Translations under genes and position numbers: made by a program
NCBI GenBank assembly: GCA_030340625.1
Contig: JAOPHQ010003471.1
Coordinates: 1-64,000 of the forward strand
Length of the DNA: 64,000 nucleotides
From: Merluccius polli
Taxonomy: Eukaryota; Chordata; Actinopteri; Gadiformes; Merlucciidae
Direction: 5' to 3'
Part shown: one piece after another, positions 1 to 47,866 of the stretch
Layout: the number at the start of each line of letters is the position of its first letter
Numbering within the stretch: the stretch's first letter is position 1
The notes under the pieces: model-generated
Seen by the model: only the letters and a program-made list of their open reading frames with translations
Database searches by the model: none
Told to the model about the DNA's origin: nothing

Positions 1-890
1 ACAAGGAGGGAGGTGAGTAGGCTGCTCCCGAGGGTAACCATAGCGTTGCTGGCTGACTAGCGCCGGCGGCTGGCTAGCTGACTAGCATTGGTGGCTGGCT
101 AGCTTGGAGGCTTGCTAGCGTCGGTGGCTATTTTCTGACATTTACTTCCAACAAAGCGTGAAGCAGTCTCATCCTGTGTGTGTACACGTCTGGCCACTTA
201 AAGGAGATGTTTTCACAATTAACTTATCGTTAAGAGCTTCACGGTACTGCTACTCTTAGCGATACTGCTTATCGAGAGGAGCGAGGAGAGAGCTGCCCCC
301 GCCTCTTGCGCACGAGAGGGATCTCCTGGATTGGGAATAGCGAAAATGCATCGTAAACGAACGCCTTGACGTTATTGCTAATTGTAAACGGGGTTGGTGA
401 GATAAAATGTGCAAGGCGATGTTTATGTATTCCTCCCGAGAGCAGAGAACCGATGGCGTCGGCGCTCCTCGACGCTACGGTCTTTAATAACTTAGCCCAG
501 GGGCTGGTTTAATATCTGGTTTCGGTACCCATCCCCAGTCACATGGCGGTATTATTATATTGCCTCAATGAAACTATGATCAAAAACCAAGTTGCTCTCT
601 GGACGATTGATTTTAACGATATGCAATCTAACAACGGCCAGCCACTGGCTACCGATGTGCTCAAACTTTTTAAGAGGACACCATAAAGTGAGGGAAGTGA
701 AGGTGAACTCGGTGCAAACGATCGTGTCCTCCTATGCGTCCCCCCCCCCCCCCCCCCCCCTGCAGGGTTCTGGGTCCACTGCAACGACTCCAAGATGAAC
801 GTGTGCACCGCCGAGGAGGTGTGCCGGGCCCAGGCCTACATCCTCTTCTACACCCGCTGCGTCTCTCAGGACAAAGACCGGCCGCTGTAG
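1..890 (+). CDS. usp44: USP44 ubiquitin hydrolase, last two coding exon pieces (3' end of gene)
   Basis: Coding pieces are 1-12 (end of the penultimate exon, donor GAG|gtgagt) and 766-890 (last exon, stop TAG 888-890). Joined, they read NKEGG then FWVHCNDSKMNVC and AEEVCRAQAYILFYTRC. This is the C-terminal end of the USP catalytic core shared by USP44 and USP49. It follows the catalytic His box, which lies outside the window. USP44 removes ubiquitin from histone H2B and acts in the spindle checkpoint (family knowledge). USP44 is chosen over USP49 because metap2, vezt and fgd6 follow, as in human 12q22. The intron 13-765 shows nothing else coding. Its acceptor has a pure C21 run (740-760) as pyrimidine tract. 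The tail after ILFYTR is short (10 residues). All upstream exons are off-window. Confidence 0.88.
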
Positions 891-2355
891 GGCGACAGCC
901 TTGAGCCTTAATGGACTACAACCAACCAATCAACCAATCAACCGCCCCTCTCTGCTGTATCCTGACCATCCCCGCCAGACGACATCAGCATCGGCGCCTC
1001 CCTCCCGTGGCATTTTTTTATTCTGGAAAGGAAGGATCTATAGAATATATTTTTCTTTAAAAAGAATAAGAGACTGGAGGACTGTTGAGAGAAAAAAAGG
1101 GCCGCCAGGTTCTGCTTTTTTGTGATCTTCTTTCTTTGTACATGGTGTTTATATGTCCATGGGTTTTTTTTCTAAATTTTTCTCTGGAGTCGAACATGGT
1201 CGGTGTTTGTGTTTGATAGTGTACAGCTCTATTTTGATAAAAGATTATCAGCCAAGGTGTGTCAGTGGCGCCCGGGAGACTTTGCCCAGAGGGCGCGGCG
1301 TCCTACAAGTGTCCCTTTTTTTTAAGACGAGCGCAGTTGTCTTCAGGCCTCCCGGTTTTTATTGTTATTATCATCATCATATCATGGCGTTTTTTGTTTT
1401 TTTTGCATGCATCATTGGCTTCTTGGTTGTAAATACTTTTTGGGACGGAAAGTGAAAATGTCTTTATTTTAAAAAAGAAAAATGTTCATAGTCACTTTAG
1501 CTAGTCAACACAAAACTGGATGTAGACCAAGCTGTTTTTTCGCCCTGTATCATGTCCGATCTTTTTGTTTTTTTAGTGTCGGGGAAGGGGGGGGGGGGGG
1601 GGGTGGCCAGTGACCCTAGACACTTCTGTGTGGACGGCTAAAGGTTGGATAGATCCAAACTGAGGTGGCTGTGGTTAAGTCGCCCCTTGTTGCTCATCCT
1701 TATCCAGTCCTTGCAGAAATGCACAAATGTCTAGGGAGCGGTCGGGTGGTCGTCCTCTTATCTGGCCCTTAGTTTAGACCCCCCCCCCCCCCCCCCCCGC
1801 CCCGCTCATCATCCAGTGTTGCTCCAAGTTTTAAAGTCCACCACACAGCAGCCAGACCCACCTCACCCCAACCTGCCCAGTCGTACTCCCAGGTCTATCA
1901 GGGCAGCGCGTGATCGGCTGACCTCGAGCCAAAGCTAGGAGGAAGTGTTTTTGTTTCTCAAGTTTAGTGTTGAGCGGGCGAAGGTTCAGTCAGGGATATG
2001 GTTGACTCTCTGCTGCACCCTATCGTCTTCAGAATGTGAATCGTCTTCGTCTCCCCCGCCAAAACCAATACTAGTGTTTTACAAAAAGTGCCCTTTTATC
2101 TGTCAAAGTACTTTTTAAAATAATAATAATAATAATTCCTCTGCCAGGATATTGAATGTCTATATCGATGGCCGGTGATTCTGCGAACCGCCGCAGTCCC
2201 TCCCTGACCAGCATTTGGGATACGAATGTATTTTTATACAAGCCGTTGGCGAACTGTTTCAAACACGTTTTGTTTTTATACGGTGACTTGAGTCACGCAC
2301 CCTCTTGATTGTTCAACACCAGCAGATCAGAAAGGACTAAACCGAATGTCTGTTC

Positions 2356-2389
<34 letters not shown>

Positions 2390-2900
2390 CCCGCACGTCA
2401 CTGGCCGTTAGTATGATCACATAAACCTTGAGTAAACCTCTTCAGTTGGTCCTGTTAGTAAATAACATTGCTAGCTCATAACATTAATTATGGGTCCAAA
2501 TCCATTTAGGTGTTGCAGTGCACCAGTACAGACAAAACCAGTCCAGTAAATACACGTTGACCATTCTGGTGCTGCGACGGACCTAAATAAAACCAACCTA
2601 ATGTTAAAATGACAGGAAGTGACTCTATCCTGCTATTGACCCAACAGTTTGTAACCAGATCCCAGCAGTGTCTGTTTTAAATGGTTAAAAAGTAAATCTC
2701 GGCTGACGCTCCTCTACCACCTCTTTATATCGCTTTTTTTTTTGTTTTCATACATTGGGGCAATCGATTCCCTACTACATGGATGTGTGTGGGTATGTGT
2801 GTGCGTGTGTAAAACGATGGAAGCTATACTATGCAATTTGTTACCTCAGTTTTATTTTCTAGAGAAAATTACCTCAATAAAAATGAGAATATTTTTTCAT
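891..2900 (+). other. usp44: usp44 3' UTR and spacer to metap2
   Basis: No coding exon is visible here. The stretch holds C/G homopolymers (1588-1602, 1780-1798, 2357-2388), an (AAT)n patch near 2120 and T-rich runs. AATAAA occurs at 2586-2591 and 2876-2881. The second, followed by T/G-rich sequence, is the better candidate for the usp44 poly(A) signal and would give a UTR of about 2 kb. The UTR extent is inferred. Confidence 0.4.
2876..2881 (+). terminator. usp44: candidate usp44 poly(A) signal AATAAA
   Basis: A canonical AATAAA lies downstream of the usp44 stop and is the last one before the convergent metap2 3' end. An earlier AATAAA at 2586-2591 is an alternative. Confidence 0.35.
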
Positions 2901-2996
2901 TTTTCTAAGAAAATGTGCGTGATGCTTATGTACGGTTCCGGCGGACGTTACTCGTCTTCGTAATTCAAGACAGGGAGACGCAGGTGAGAGCAAAAT

Positions 2997-3002
2997 TTTA
3001 AT
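2997..3002 (-). terminator. metap2: candidate metap2 poly(A) signal ATTAAA
   Basis: ATTAAA reads on the minus strand about 1.06 kb after the metap2 stop. If it is used, cleavage falls near 2980, only about 100 bp from the presumed usp44 3' end. The region 3003-4065 would then be metap2 3' UTR. It contains G runs (3143-3160, 3921-3930, 4003-4026) and no other gene. Confidence 0.35.
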
Positions 3003-4065
3003 CTTTTCGTCTTACAAAAACTTTTCCTTGAAATGAAGCATTACATGGCAACATACAGTGGCGGCAGCCGTTTTCCAAGGATATTGTTTTTTCGTTTTTG
3101 TTTTTTACAAATATCAAAAGAAACCATGGCAGTTGGTGGAGTGGGGGGGGGGGGGGGGGGCGGGGAGAGAGCTTGTGCATAGTCCCTTCCCGGCATAGTC
3201 AGCCAAACGTACAGCCATGGATGCAGTGTCTGTAGAGAGAGAGGGAGAGCTGGCAACTTACGTGGCGCACCCCAAGGTCGCGCCATACGAACACTGCCTG
3301 AACTTGAACTATGTATTTGGCCATTGCTAGCATGGGCAACATGTCACCTTGGTGAGCCACCATGTGATGGCTTAACAAAAACAAAAACAAAAATACTAGT
3401 GGAATATCAAAGGGGTTTTCCTCCTTGCACAAGCCGTTCCAATACTGGGGTTACAATCAATGTAGCGGTAGCTTAAATATATATATATATATAACTGTTT
3501 GACAGTTAACTTTTAATGTGTAAAATGAGGTCTGCAAGAGATTATAAGGACACACCAGTGTGTGCGTGTGTGTGTAGGGGAAACATACTGCAAAATGCTT
3601 CCTCTTATTAAAACCACGTCTGGTTAACTGTCGACACCCCGTAGAACAAACCACAACCAATCTCGGCCATCGACGGCGAGAACCACAAATTAAAGTTCCC
3701 TGCTCCGAGCTAGATTTAATATCGACACCTTTGAAAACGTAATGGCGTTGTGGTCGCTTAGGTCGGTTCACAGGCGCGAGGTGGCGTTGCGTACCGCCGC
3801 CGGCGCCGCTGCCCTTGACGAAAGATCAAGCAGATAACCTCATATCGTGTGTTTTACAAGCATTTTTTTTTTTTCTTTTCGTCTTCCCCGGTTTCAAAGA
3901 GAGCATGCCAAAATCGTAATGGGGGGGGGGTTTATTCCCTGGTTAAGTGGAACGCAAGGTGCGGGGAAAGAGGAAGGGATGGGGGAGGTAGGGGTGAGGA
4001 TGGGGGGGGGGGGGGGGGGGGGGGGGTGCAGTTTAGTGAAGGTTTGTTGAGGAGGAGGAGGAGTC

Positions 4066-8984
<4,919 letters not shown>

Positions 8985-9149
8985 GATCGCAGCGAGCACA
9001 GGCGCTAGTAGTAAAAAAAAACAAAAAAGAAAAGAAAAAAAGGAAAAAGGAAAGCGCAATGGGTTGTGGGGCGGAACCAAAGATAGTAGATAAGGAGAGA
9101 TAAACGCGTTCACCACCAGCCGCGCCCTCGGGGGTGGGGGGGGGAAACT

Positions 9150-9465
9150 GAACACTTCCGGTGTCGTCGTCATGACAACGTGAGTTTCGCCGGGCAAGCC
9201 TCGAACTAACTGTTTTTTTCCGCCGGATCTGCAAGTCAGGGAAATGTCAATTCGGTGTCAAAATGTTCATAACACATCCGACTTGTAAAATAGTTCCGTT
9301 ATAAAAAATATTAACCGGTATTAACCTCTTGTTTCCAATGTGAATGAAGGTAATATAGCCACATACGACCAACACCGTTGCAGTGAATGGAGGCCGTATC
9401 CGCCAATGACGTGACGAACAAAGCTCAGGTGACACATTACCGGAAGTGAGAACCACGTGAGTCCT
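9150..9465 (-). promoter_or_regulatory. metap2: probable metap2 promoter / 5' region
   Basis: CACTTCCGGTG (ETS type, about 9153-9163) lies about 170 bp upstream of the metap2 ATG. ACCGGAAGTG (9440-9449) and an E-box CACGTG (9455-9460) lie farther out, with CCAAT and TGACGTGA near 9401-9415. Such clusters are typical of housekeeping promoters. The transcription start itself is not visible. Confidence 0.4.
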
Positions 9466-9742
9466 CTCTCTCTATTGAAATGTCTCTTGTGAAACTTGGC
9501 GAATCAGCTCTGTTGAACAAAAGAAAGTAAAAACCCGGACTTTACATCGCACGTATACTTTTAAATCATCAGCTACATTTCCCTCTTTTGCTCTGCTGTT
9601 GAGGCCGATTTTTTACATTTATTTTTAATAATGTGCGTCGCACAAAAAATATATAAACCATATTCACAATGAAACGCTGGTCTGTACCACTAATGGCCAC
9701 TAGATAGCAGCGTTGCTATACTAATCATGAGGAGTAATTTTC

Positions 9743-23180
<13,438 letters not shown>

Positions 23181-24853
23181 GGCTTCCCCATATGGAGACC
23201 CGGTCCGTGTAGCATGCCGTCCTGGGGGGGGGTGAGGGGGTGAGACGAATTTGGACCGGGTTTTTTTTTTTTTGGGGGGGGGGGGGGGGGTGTCTCGCCG
23301 CCGCCGGTGTCTCGCTGTCTGCAGGCTGAACCCACAAAAACTTATTTTAAAACGACATTTCCCGTGATGCCGTGCGCCATGTGAGGAGATGTGTGTGGCG
23401 GACAGGACAGGGGGGGAGGAAATGGGGGGGGGGGGGAGAAACGTCGGGGGAGAGCGGAGGGGATGTGGGGTCGGAAGGGGGGAGGAGGTTGGAGGTGGAG
23501 GAGGTTTGTTTGGTTTCTTATGAGTTGAAGTGATGTAGGGGCGAGTGTGTGTGTGGCCATTAAACCGGCCGGTAGGTGGCGGTAATGCGACGTGTAAAAA
23601 CACCATAGAAGAAGAACATGCTCATTTATATATATATATATATATTTTTTTTTTAAACACTTAAGAATTTGTAAAAAACAAAAACAAAACAAAAAAACGG
23701 TAAACACCATAGAAGAAGAAGATGTTTATTTATATTTTATATTTATTTTTTTAACACTTAAGAATTAAAAAAATAACTAATAATAACATAATAAAATAAA
23801 CAGCAGCTGAACGAGATCACATCGAAACAATACCGAGAAATGGCAATAAAGAAAGACAAAGGGCCACTTACGTAATACTTCTTGCTGAATCTGGAGTATG
23901 ATTACAATACCAACAAATACAGATGTGAATTTTCTACCTTTTTCCTTGCAAAGTTTGAGAGACATACATAAATTAAAAAGTATAGTGCCTGAAACATTGG
24001 TTTTGTCCATTTCCAGTGTATATAAATATATGGGTAAATATGGTATATTTACCCATAATGATTATGAAACGTATCAAATATCAGACTTGTTGGTTGCTAT
24101 GACGGTTTTTCCATGAAATAAAGAAAAGTGATTCATTTCAAACTGAGGGACATGTGGACATGTCAGTGATAACAGAGATAACACGTCAGTCCAAATCTCG
24201 TCCAAGCAAGACATGTCATGTGCAAGAGACAAATAAACGGCCTAATGTTTCATTTTTGTCCTGTTTTCCAATCCATTGTTTTTAAATATGCTATGAATGA
24301 AATCAGAAACCAAACCAGTGATAACTATATAACTATATATCTCTATAACTATATATTTCTATAACTATGTAACTATATAGCAAATCTCTATAACTATATA
24401 ACTATATAACGGGTGTCTTCTGCTTAAAGTGGACACGAGCAGGATAAGAAGGAAGAAGCAGAAGAAGAAGATAAAGAAGCAGATGTGCCCCACCACCACC
24501 ACCACGACCACCGCCACCGTAGCGCCCCTAGCGGCGGCGTGCGGAACTGCAGGAGGAGCCCGAGAGTTTGGGAAAGGAAGCAGCCCTGGTGGAGGAGGAG
24601 GAGGTGGGAGGAGGAGGAGGGAGATGGTGGGAGTTGGTGGTGGAGGGTGAAAAACTTCGGGGGGAAAAATGGAAAAGCGACCCAGCGTTTGCGCCTCTTT
24701 CTCGGATTACTCTCCGCTGCGACGGGACGCGACGCGGTGAGACGGTGGCCATGGTGAGGAAGGAGGAGGAGAAGGAGGAGAAGCCGCAGGAGCCCTCGCC
24801 TCTCCATTGAAAGTCTCCTTTTTGCTCATGGAGAAAGGAGCAAGTCGGGAGTC
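23181..24853. other. head-to-head spacer and 5' leaders of vezt and fgd6
   Basis: About 1.7 kb separates the two start codons. Next to vezt are G/T homopolymers (23262-23290) and a GC-rich patch. A near-duplicate AT-rich block lies at 23600-23770. The half toward fgd6 (24421-24853) is GA-rich and then GC-rich, and looks like a transcribed leader. No TATA box can be argued with confidence. The spacing would allow shared regulation. Confidence 0.5.
23600..23772. repeat. two-copy tandem duplication
   Basis: CACCATAGAAGAAGAA ... AACACTTAAGAATT occurs twice (about 23606-23672 and 23705-23766), with an AT-rich middle. The flank GTAGGTGGCGGTAATGCG (from 23572) is a motif seen often in fish repeats. 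Confidence 0.7.

Positions 24854-24857
<4 letters not shown>
24751..24857 (+). promoter_or_regulatory. fgd6: two upstream ORFs in the fgd6 leader
   Basis: ATG at 24751 in a strong GCCATGG context opens a 19-codon frame ending TGA at 24810. ATG at 24828 opens an 8-codon frame whose TGA (24855-24857) overlaps the presumed fgd6 start as ATGA. If the leader is transcribed from upstream of 24751, both would damp fgd6 translation. This is inferred. Confidence 0.4.
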
Positions 24858-42760
<17,903 letters not shown>

Positions 42761-44710
42761 TCGCATCCCTAGAGCCGGTGGGACGGCGAGCCGCTGATCC
42801 CGGTCAGGTGGACCAGCATCCGGTCCAGCCCCAGACCGCCGGACCCCCCAGAGACCCCGACGCTTGGACCACCACCACCACCACAACTTTCTCTCATTAT
42901 TTTCTCATCACATCCAGTATCTGTAAAACCACACTTGCTTCTGTTGGCCGGTGTGGTCAGTTAGAGTTAGTTACATTTTCATTTTACTATCGTTCTCACC
43001 AACGCATTATATTTTTCACTTTGGCTCGAAGACAAACCGTTTTAGTGGTCCCGGTCGTGGGGGAAGAAGGCCAAGTCCAGATGCACGTGTGTGGAAGTGT
43101 TTAGTAAGTGTCAAGACCATTGGAGACCAAGAGGAAGTCTCATGTCTGGAAAGCATTTGACCGGCAAGTAATGAAGGATTTAATCGCTGTACAATTGTTG
43201 TTATAGCGCTCTGTACAAACCACACTGTCGGTCTACATTTAAACATTATTATCAATGCTGCCTATTTGCCCTTGTTAAAATATTCAATAGTCACTTTTGT
43301 CCATGAAATAGTTCTAACTAAATTTGAGAGCTATTAGTCGAGCTTGGAAACGATTGAGGAAGGTGAGGGATTTCCACGCATAGATGATGTACTAAGGGAG
43401 GCTTTTACTGTGAAAAACAGGCTTTTACAAAGAAGAACGGGACACAGATTCTGTTCTGCTCGAGTTAATCTCTCTGGTTAAGAGATTTTGTTCATATTTT
43501 TAGTTTTTAATTTAGAATACAATGCAATGACTTGTGGGGGAAACAAGATACTGGTGAAAACTGGAAATGAAAAAAAAAAATAATGTAGATATTTTTAACT
43601 GAAGTCAGATGGCATTTTGATTGGCTGTTGTCCAGCCACGTCTGAAGTAATATTTTGTATATTGATGCAGAAAAGCAACATGGGTCTTTTCTCTGTCAAA
43701 GCAGAGAGCTAATATTTATATGTAATTGTAGTTTTTCTGTCTGGCAGATAAGAGGCTGGATTTTTTTTTTGTATTCGCCATGATGATTTTTAAGCACAGG
43801 TTGCCACTTTTTTTTGTATCTGGAATTTGTCGATGTGAGAAGAGGAAGGTTAGGATATTTTTATTATTTAACTTTCCTTTTTTTTTTTTTTTTTTACAGA
43901 TGTAATTGTTTTTTATTAATCTTTTAAACGCACCATTCAATCGAGTGTTTACTTTGTTGTGTTAGTTTGTTCATTGTGGAGTTTATGGACACACCTGTAC
44001 CACTTTTATCACTGCCAATTTTATGTCCCTGTTGTAAACATTGCTCCCAATACAGTTAATCACTTCTACCCCAAATAATGGACTATTTAGGGTCTTTCAA
44101 TCTCCCTTTGTTAGAAGACAGGTGAGCATGATGCTGTTCTACAGTCTAGTAATAACCTTGTCCAGCCAACGTGAACCAGTATCAGCATTGGTACATGCCA
44201 AGTGGAGCGTATGCATGAACATTGTTTGTGACAAAATGTCTCGAAAAACAAGTAATTACTTTCTGGGGGGGGGGTATAACTGCAGTAACATCGGTTGTGC
44301 CTTATTTTTTATTGCATGGTATTGATTGCAGCAGTGTTGGGAAAGTGTGTGAAATGGTTCGCATGAATGGCGACAAACTAGACTATTAATCCTATGTTGT
44401 GAGCTGCGGTTGCACAAGTCGTCCAATCAACATTTCTTCAGGGTAATCTCGTTAAAAATGTAGTTTTTACTAATCAGGGTTTCGACAGATTAAAATGTTC
44501 ACACATTTTGAACTTGGCCACTTCTGCTGTCATGTTGTGAAAGTCGGGTCTGTTCATTATAGTATAACAATGCTAGGATAACAAAGATGAATGACTGTCA
44601 CCAGTCCTCAACGTCCAAGACTGTACTGAGTGCATTAGGTCATTGAATCAGATATAAAGGTTTAATTCAGAACTGTCAGGCAACAGTTTTTAATAAAATA
44701 AAAAATCTAA
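42761..44710 (+). other. fgd6: fgd6 3' UTR
   Basis: AT-rich sequence with no coding exon runs from the fgd6 stop to AATAAA at 44692-44697. Length about 1.95 kb. Confidence 0.6.
44692..44697 (+). terminator. fgd6: fgd6 poly(A) signal AATAAA
   Basis: AATAAAATAAAAAATC followed by T-rich sequence, in the right place and orientation after the fgd6 UTR. Confidence 0.6.
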
Positions 44711-44817
44711 ATACAGTATTTTGTTCTCTTTATTTATTCATTTTTTTGTATTTCGGCAAGCAATTGTGTTTAACATGGAGGGAGATAGGGGATTACAGTA
44801 TGCAACTTGTTTTGTAG

Positions 44818-45175
44818 TAGGACTGAACAATTAAATTAAATATGATCAAAATTGCAATATGGCCAAGTGCGATATCCAAATCGCGGGAGCTGCAATTTTT
44901 TGATGAGGGTAAAGTGTGTAAATGTAAATAACGCCATTATAAATGAAGTACTGTAGTGCTGCAGAGATGCCCTGGCCTACACATTTTTTTCTCCAGATGT
45001 AAGAAAACATGTGTTTGGTACAGACCCCAACAAATGTCACATCATGACTCATAGGTTTTTTTTTGTGAAAATGAAAATTGTGATGCAAAAATTATCATTC
45101 CTACTAATAGTGAGTCATATCCAATCGCAATATCTGTCGAAATAATCTTCCTGGAGAGACAATTGCATAATATAG
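44818..45175. mobile_element. dispersed teleost repeat
   Basis: GGACTGAACAATTAAA, GCAATATGGCCAAGTGCGAT and later CAATCGCAATATCTGTCGAA are a familiar fish non-autonomous repeat. The boundaries are approximate. Confidence 0.4.
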
Positions 45176-45596
45176 GCCTACAGCAATGCACAAAATGATA
45201 TTAACAATACATGATCAATGTTTTTTTTGTTTAATGTAGATACAAATATAAACATATTGTCTGAAGTGCACCACTTGCGACCCCACAGCGCCCTCTAGTG
45301 GTGCCTTTCAGACGATATATTTATATTTTGTAGTTATTTCATTAATTCAACATAAACTCACGCGTGTGTGTGCGTGTGTGTGTGGCCTAAACATACAAAA
45401 GATATATATATATATATATGAAGTTATTATCTATAACACATAGCCTATTTATAGACAAACAACAAATACTAGTTTCCATATTTTTGTATTTTTATAATAA
45501 AAAAGCCATTATTTCATATACATTATTATTATAATTATAATTATAATTATTATTATTATGACGACATACAAGTAGGCTACGTACTAGACTCCTGTC

Positions 45597-45705
45597 CACA
45601 TGGCGGCAGTGTTAGCGCATGCGCACTTTCCCTGAAGTCGGGGAAGAAGAAGCGAGGATTCTTTAATAGGAATAACGGAAGCGCCAAGCCGCCATCTTCC
45701 CTCCG
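45597..45705 (+). promoter_or_regulatory. NRF-1/YY1/ETS promoter of the trihelix gene
   Basis: ATGGCGGCAG (YY1-like, about 45600), GCGCATGCGC (NRF-1 core, about 45615-45624), CGGAAGCG (ETS, about 45676) and GCCGCCATCTTCC (YY1, 45688-45700) fall within 110 bp. They lie upstream of the first ATG at 45810. The spacing is typical of a TATA-less CpG promoter. A (CA)n run at 45760-45793 lies in the presumed leader. Confidence 0.6.
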
Positions 45706-45757
45706 AAGTGGAGAATTATTTATTGGACTACTCTATAATAAATCACCAGAATATTTA

Positions 45758-45792
<35 letters not shown>

Positions 45793-45809
45793 CAAACATT
45801 AAATAAAAC

Positions 45810-47866
45810 ATGGACCACGTCTATTTAAAAACCACGTGCAATAGGCTGTTCAGCTCGGAGACTACTTACAGATGTGAGTAAGGAGCCTAAAGATGCGTGC
45901 TAGAAAAATAGGCGACCTGGCGAGGAGGCTAGTCCGCATCGCGAAGCCTCCTAACCCGCTCGGATCCTCGTCCTGATATTGCTAAAAATTTGACTCTACC
46001 GGTTTGCATACCGTTTGCGTGTGTGTGGGGGGGGGGTGCTAATGTACGCTAACTCCTACAGCTGTTTCCTACAGCCTCCTTTTGTATCCTCCTTTGTTTT
46101 TTTTGTGGTTGGTTTTGTATTAAAGTGGAAGTGTTTTTTGTCTCCTCCTCCTCCTCCTCCTCCTCCTCCTCCTCCCCCTCTTCCTCCTAGTGACTCCTAC
46201 GGAGATCGAGGCCATGGTGAAGCTGAGGATGTCCAACAGGGCTTACTTCTCCGGGAAGAGGAACGCCTCCATGAGGGGATGGAGGTGAGGCCCACCCCCC
46301 AAAAAAGTAATACATTACATCTCATTCATTCATTCATTCATTCATTCATTCATTCATTCATTCATTCATGGGTCAAAACCACCATAACCAACCGTCCTGT
46401 TAGGAACCGTCTGGCAATGTCATGAAATCTGATTAAGTGCAATGTGATTTATTCGGTTGGACATTGATGGACATTGTTTCCCATTGTGCTGGTCTCCTCA
46501 CGCCCTTCATCATCATCATCATCATGTGTCTGTTTTTTGTGTTTCGTCGCCGCAGGGCCATCCTGAAGCACATGGGCTTGCATACCAAGATGACCTTCAA
46601 CCAGGCGGCCAAGAAATGGGACAACATGCGGAAGAAGTACAAGGTTTTTAGTTTAGATTATTATTATAAATATATACGATCCCTTGCGCGGAGACACTCG
46701 CACTTTCACGCTTTCTTCTGCTTCTTCTTCTTCTTCTTCTTCTTCTTCTTCTTCTTCTTCTTCTTCTTCTAGTACGACGTGCGCTGGTTACAATCTTTAC
46801 ACACACTAATGGTCTCTCTCTCTCTGTCTGTCTCTGTCTCTCTCTCTGCCTGTCTCTCTCTCGGTCTCTCTCTCTGTCTCTCTCTGTCTCTCTCTCTGCC
46901 TGTCTCTCTCTATGTCTGTCTCTACCTGTCTCTCCTCACCTGCTTATCTCCAGGAGCTCAAGTACCCTCCGGAGGGGGTCCAAGTGCACCCACACGCGTG
47001 GATGTACTTCAAGCTCATGGACAACGCCATGCACGGCCTCCTGGACAACAGCGCGCCCCTCATAGAGCTCCTCCCCAACAACGGCGACGACGACATGGAC
47101 TTCCTGCCCCGGCACAACAAGAGGAAGCGCCGGTCGAACGCCGCCGCCACCGCCGCCCGCCGCGATACCGCAGTTCTCGCTGGGCGGGGCGGGCGCGTCG
47201 GAGATCGAGGTGTCCCTCCACAACAGCGCCGAGGAGGAGGAGGAGGAGGAGGAGGGGGGTGGGGAGGAGGAGGAGGATGAGGTGGCGGGGGCGGTGGGGG
47301 AGGCGGCGGTGAGGGGTGACAGGGAGGCGGAGTCGCGGGTGGACCTCCAGTTCGCCCTGAGGGACATGGACAGCGAGCGGGCGTCCATGGACAGCGAGCG
47401 GGCGTCCATGGAGGGCGAGCGGGCGCTGATGGAGCGCGAGCGGCAGCTGATGGCCAAGGAGTCGCTGGCGCTGCAGCGGGAGCGGGTGGCCCTGGAGCGG
47501 GAGGCGGCGGCGCTGGAGCGGGACCGCGCCACCCTGGAGCGGGAGAGGACGTCCATCGAGAGGGAGAAGGTGCTGATGGAGCGGGAGAAGGCGATGCTGG
47601 ACAGGGACCGGGTGGAGTTGAGCAGGGAGAGGCTGGCGATGGAGAGGGGGCGGGACAGGCTGGCGAGGTGCGCCGCCGCCGGCGCCGCCAGGGACAGCGG
47701 GGTCAACAACAACAACAATAATGACAACAGCAGCAGCAGGGTCGAGGAGGACAGGGAGGTTATGGAGGACAGCGGGGAAAATGGCGTTGGACTTGCGGAC
47801 CCTGAAACGCTGCAAAGGCGGGAGCGCTTCCTGGCCCTCTTTGAGAAGCTTGTGGAGAATTTTTGA
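45810..47866 (+). CDS. Trihelix (Myb/SANT-like) DNA-binding protein with a long charged heptad helix; apparent frameshift in exon 4
   Basis: Exons: 45810-45873, 46191-46284, 46556-46643, 46954-47866. The first three join in phase to read LTPTEIEAMVKLRMSNRAYF, GKRNASMRGWRAILKHMG, HTKMTFNQAAKKWDNM and RKKYKELKYPPEGVQ. This pattern, with a conserved W and KKWDNMRKKYKEL, fits the Myb_DNA-bind_4 trihelix fold. Exon 4 continues HPHAWMYFKLMDNAMHGLLD and a basic RKRRSN. The frame then moves by +1 near 47135-47180 to IPQFSLGGAGASEIEVSLHN. Next come an acidic run, 14 heptads of the REKAMLD type (about 47370-47665) and a conserved-looking end RERFLALFEKLVENF (stop 47864). The role is presumed nuclear and DNA-binding. 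I do not recognise an orthologue name, and a transposase-domesticated origin is possible. Confidence 0.75.

Noticed and set aside
766..890. USP49 in place of USP44
   Set aside because: The C-terminal residues fit both paralogues. Synteny with metap2, vezt and fgd6 favours usp44.
47060..47815. Minus-strand Pro/Leu/Arg-rich frames over the trihelix exon
   Set aside because: Shadows of the GC-rich heptad repeat on the plus strand.
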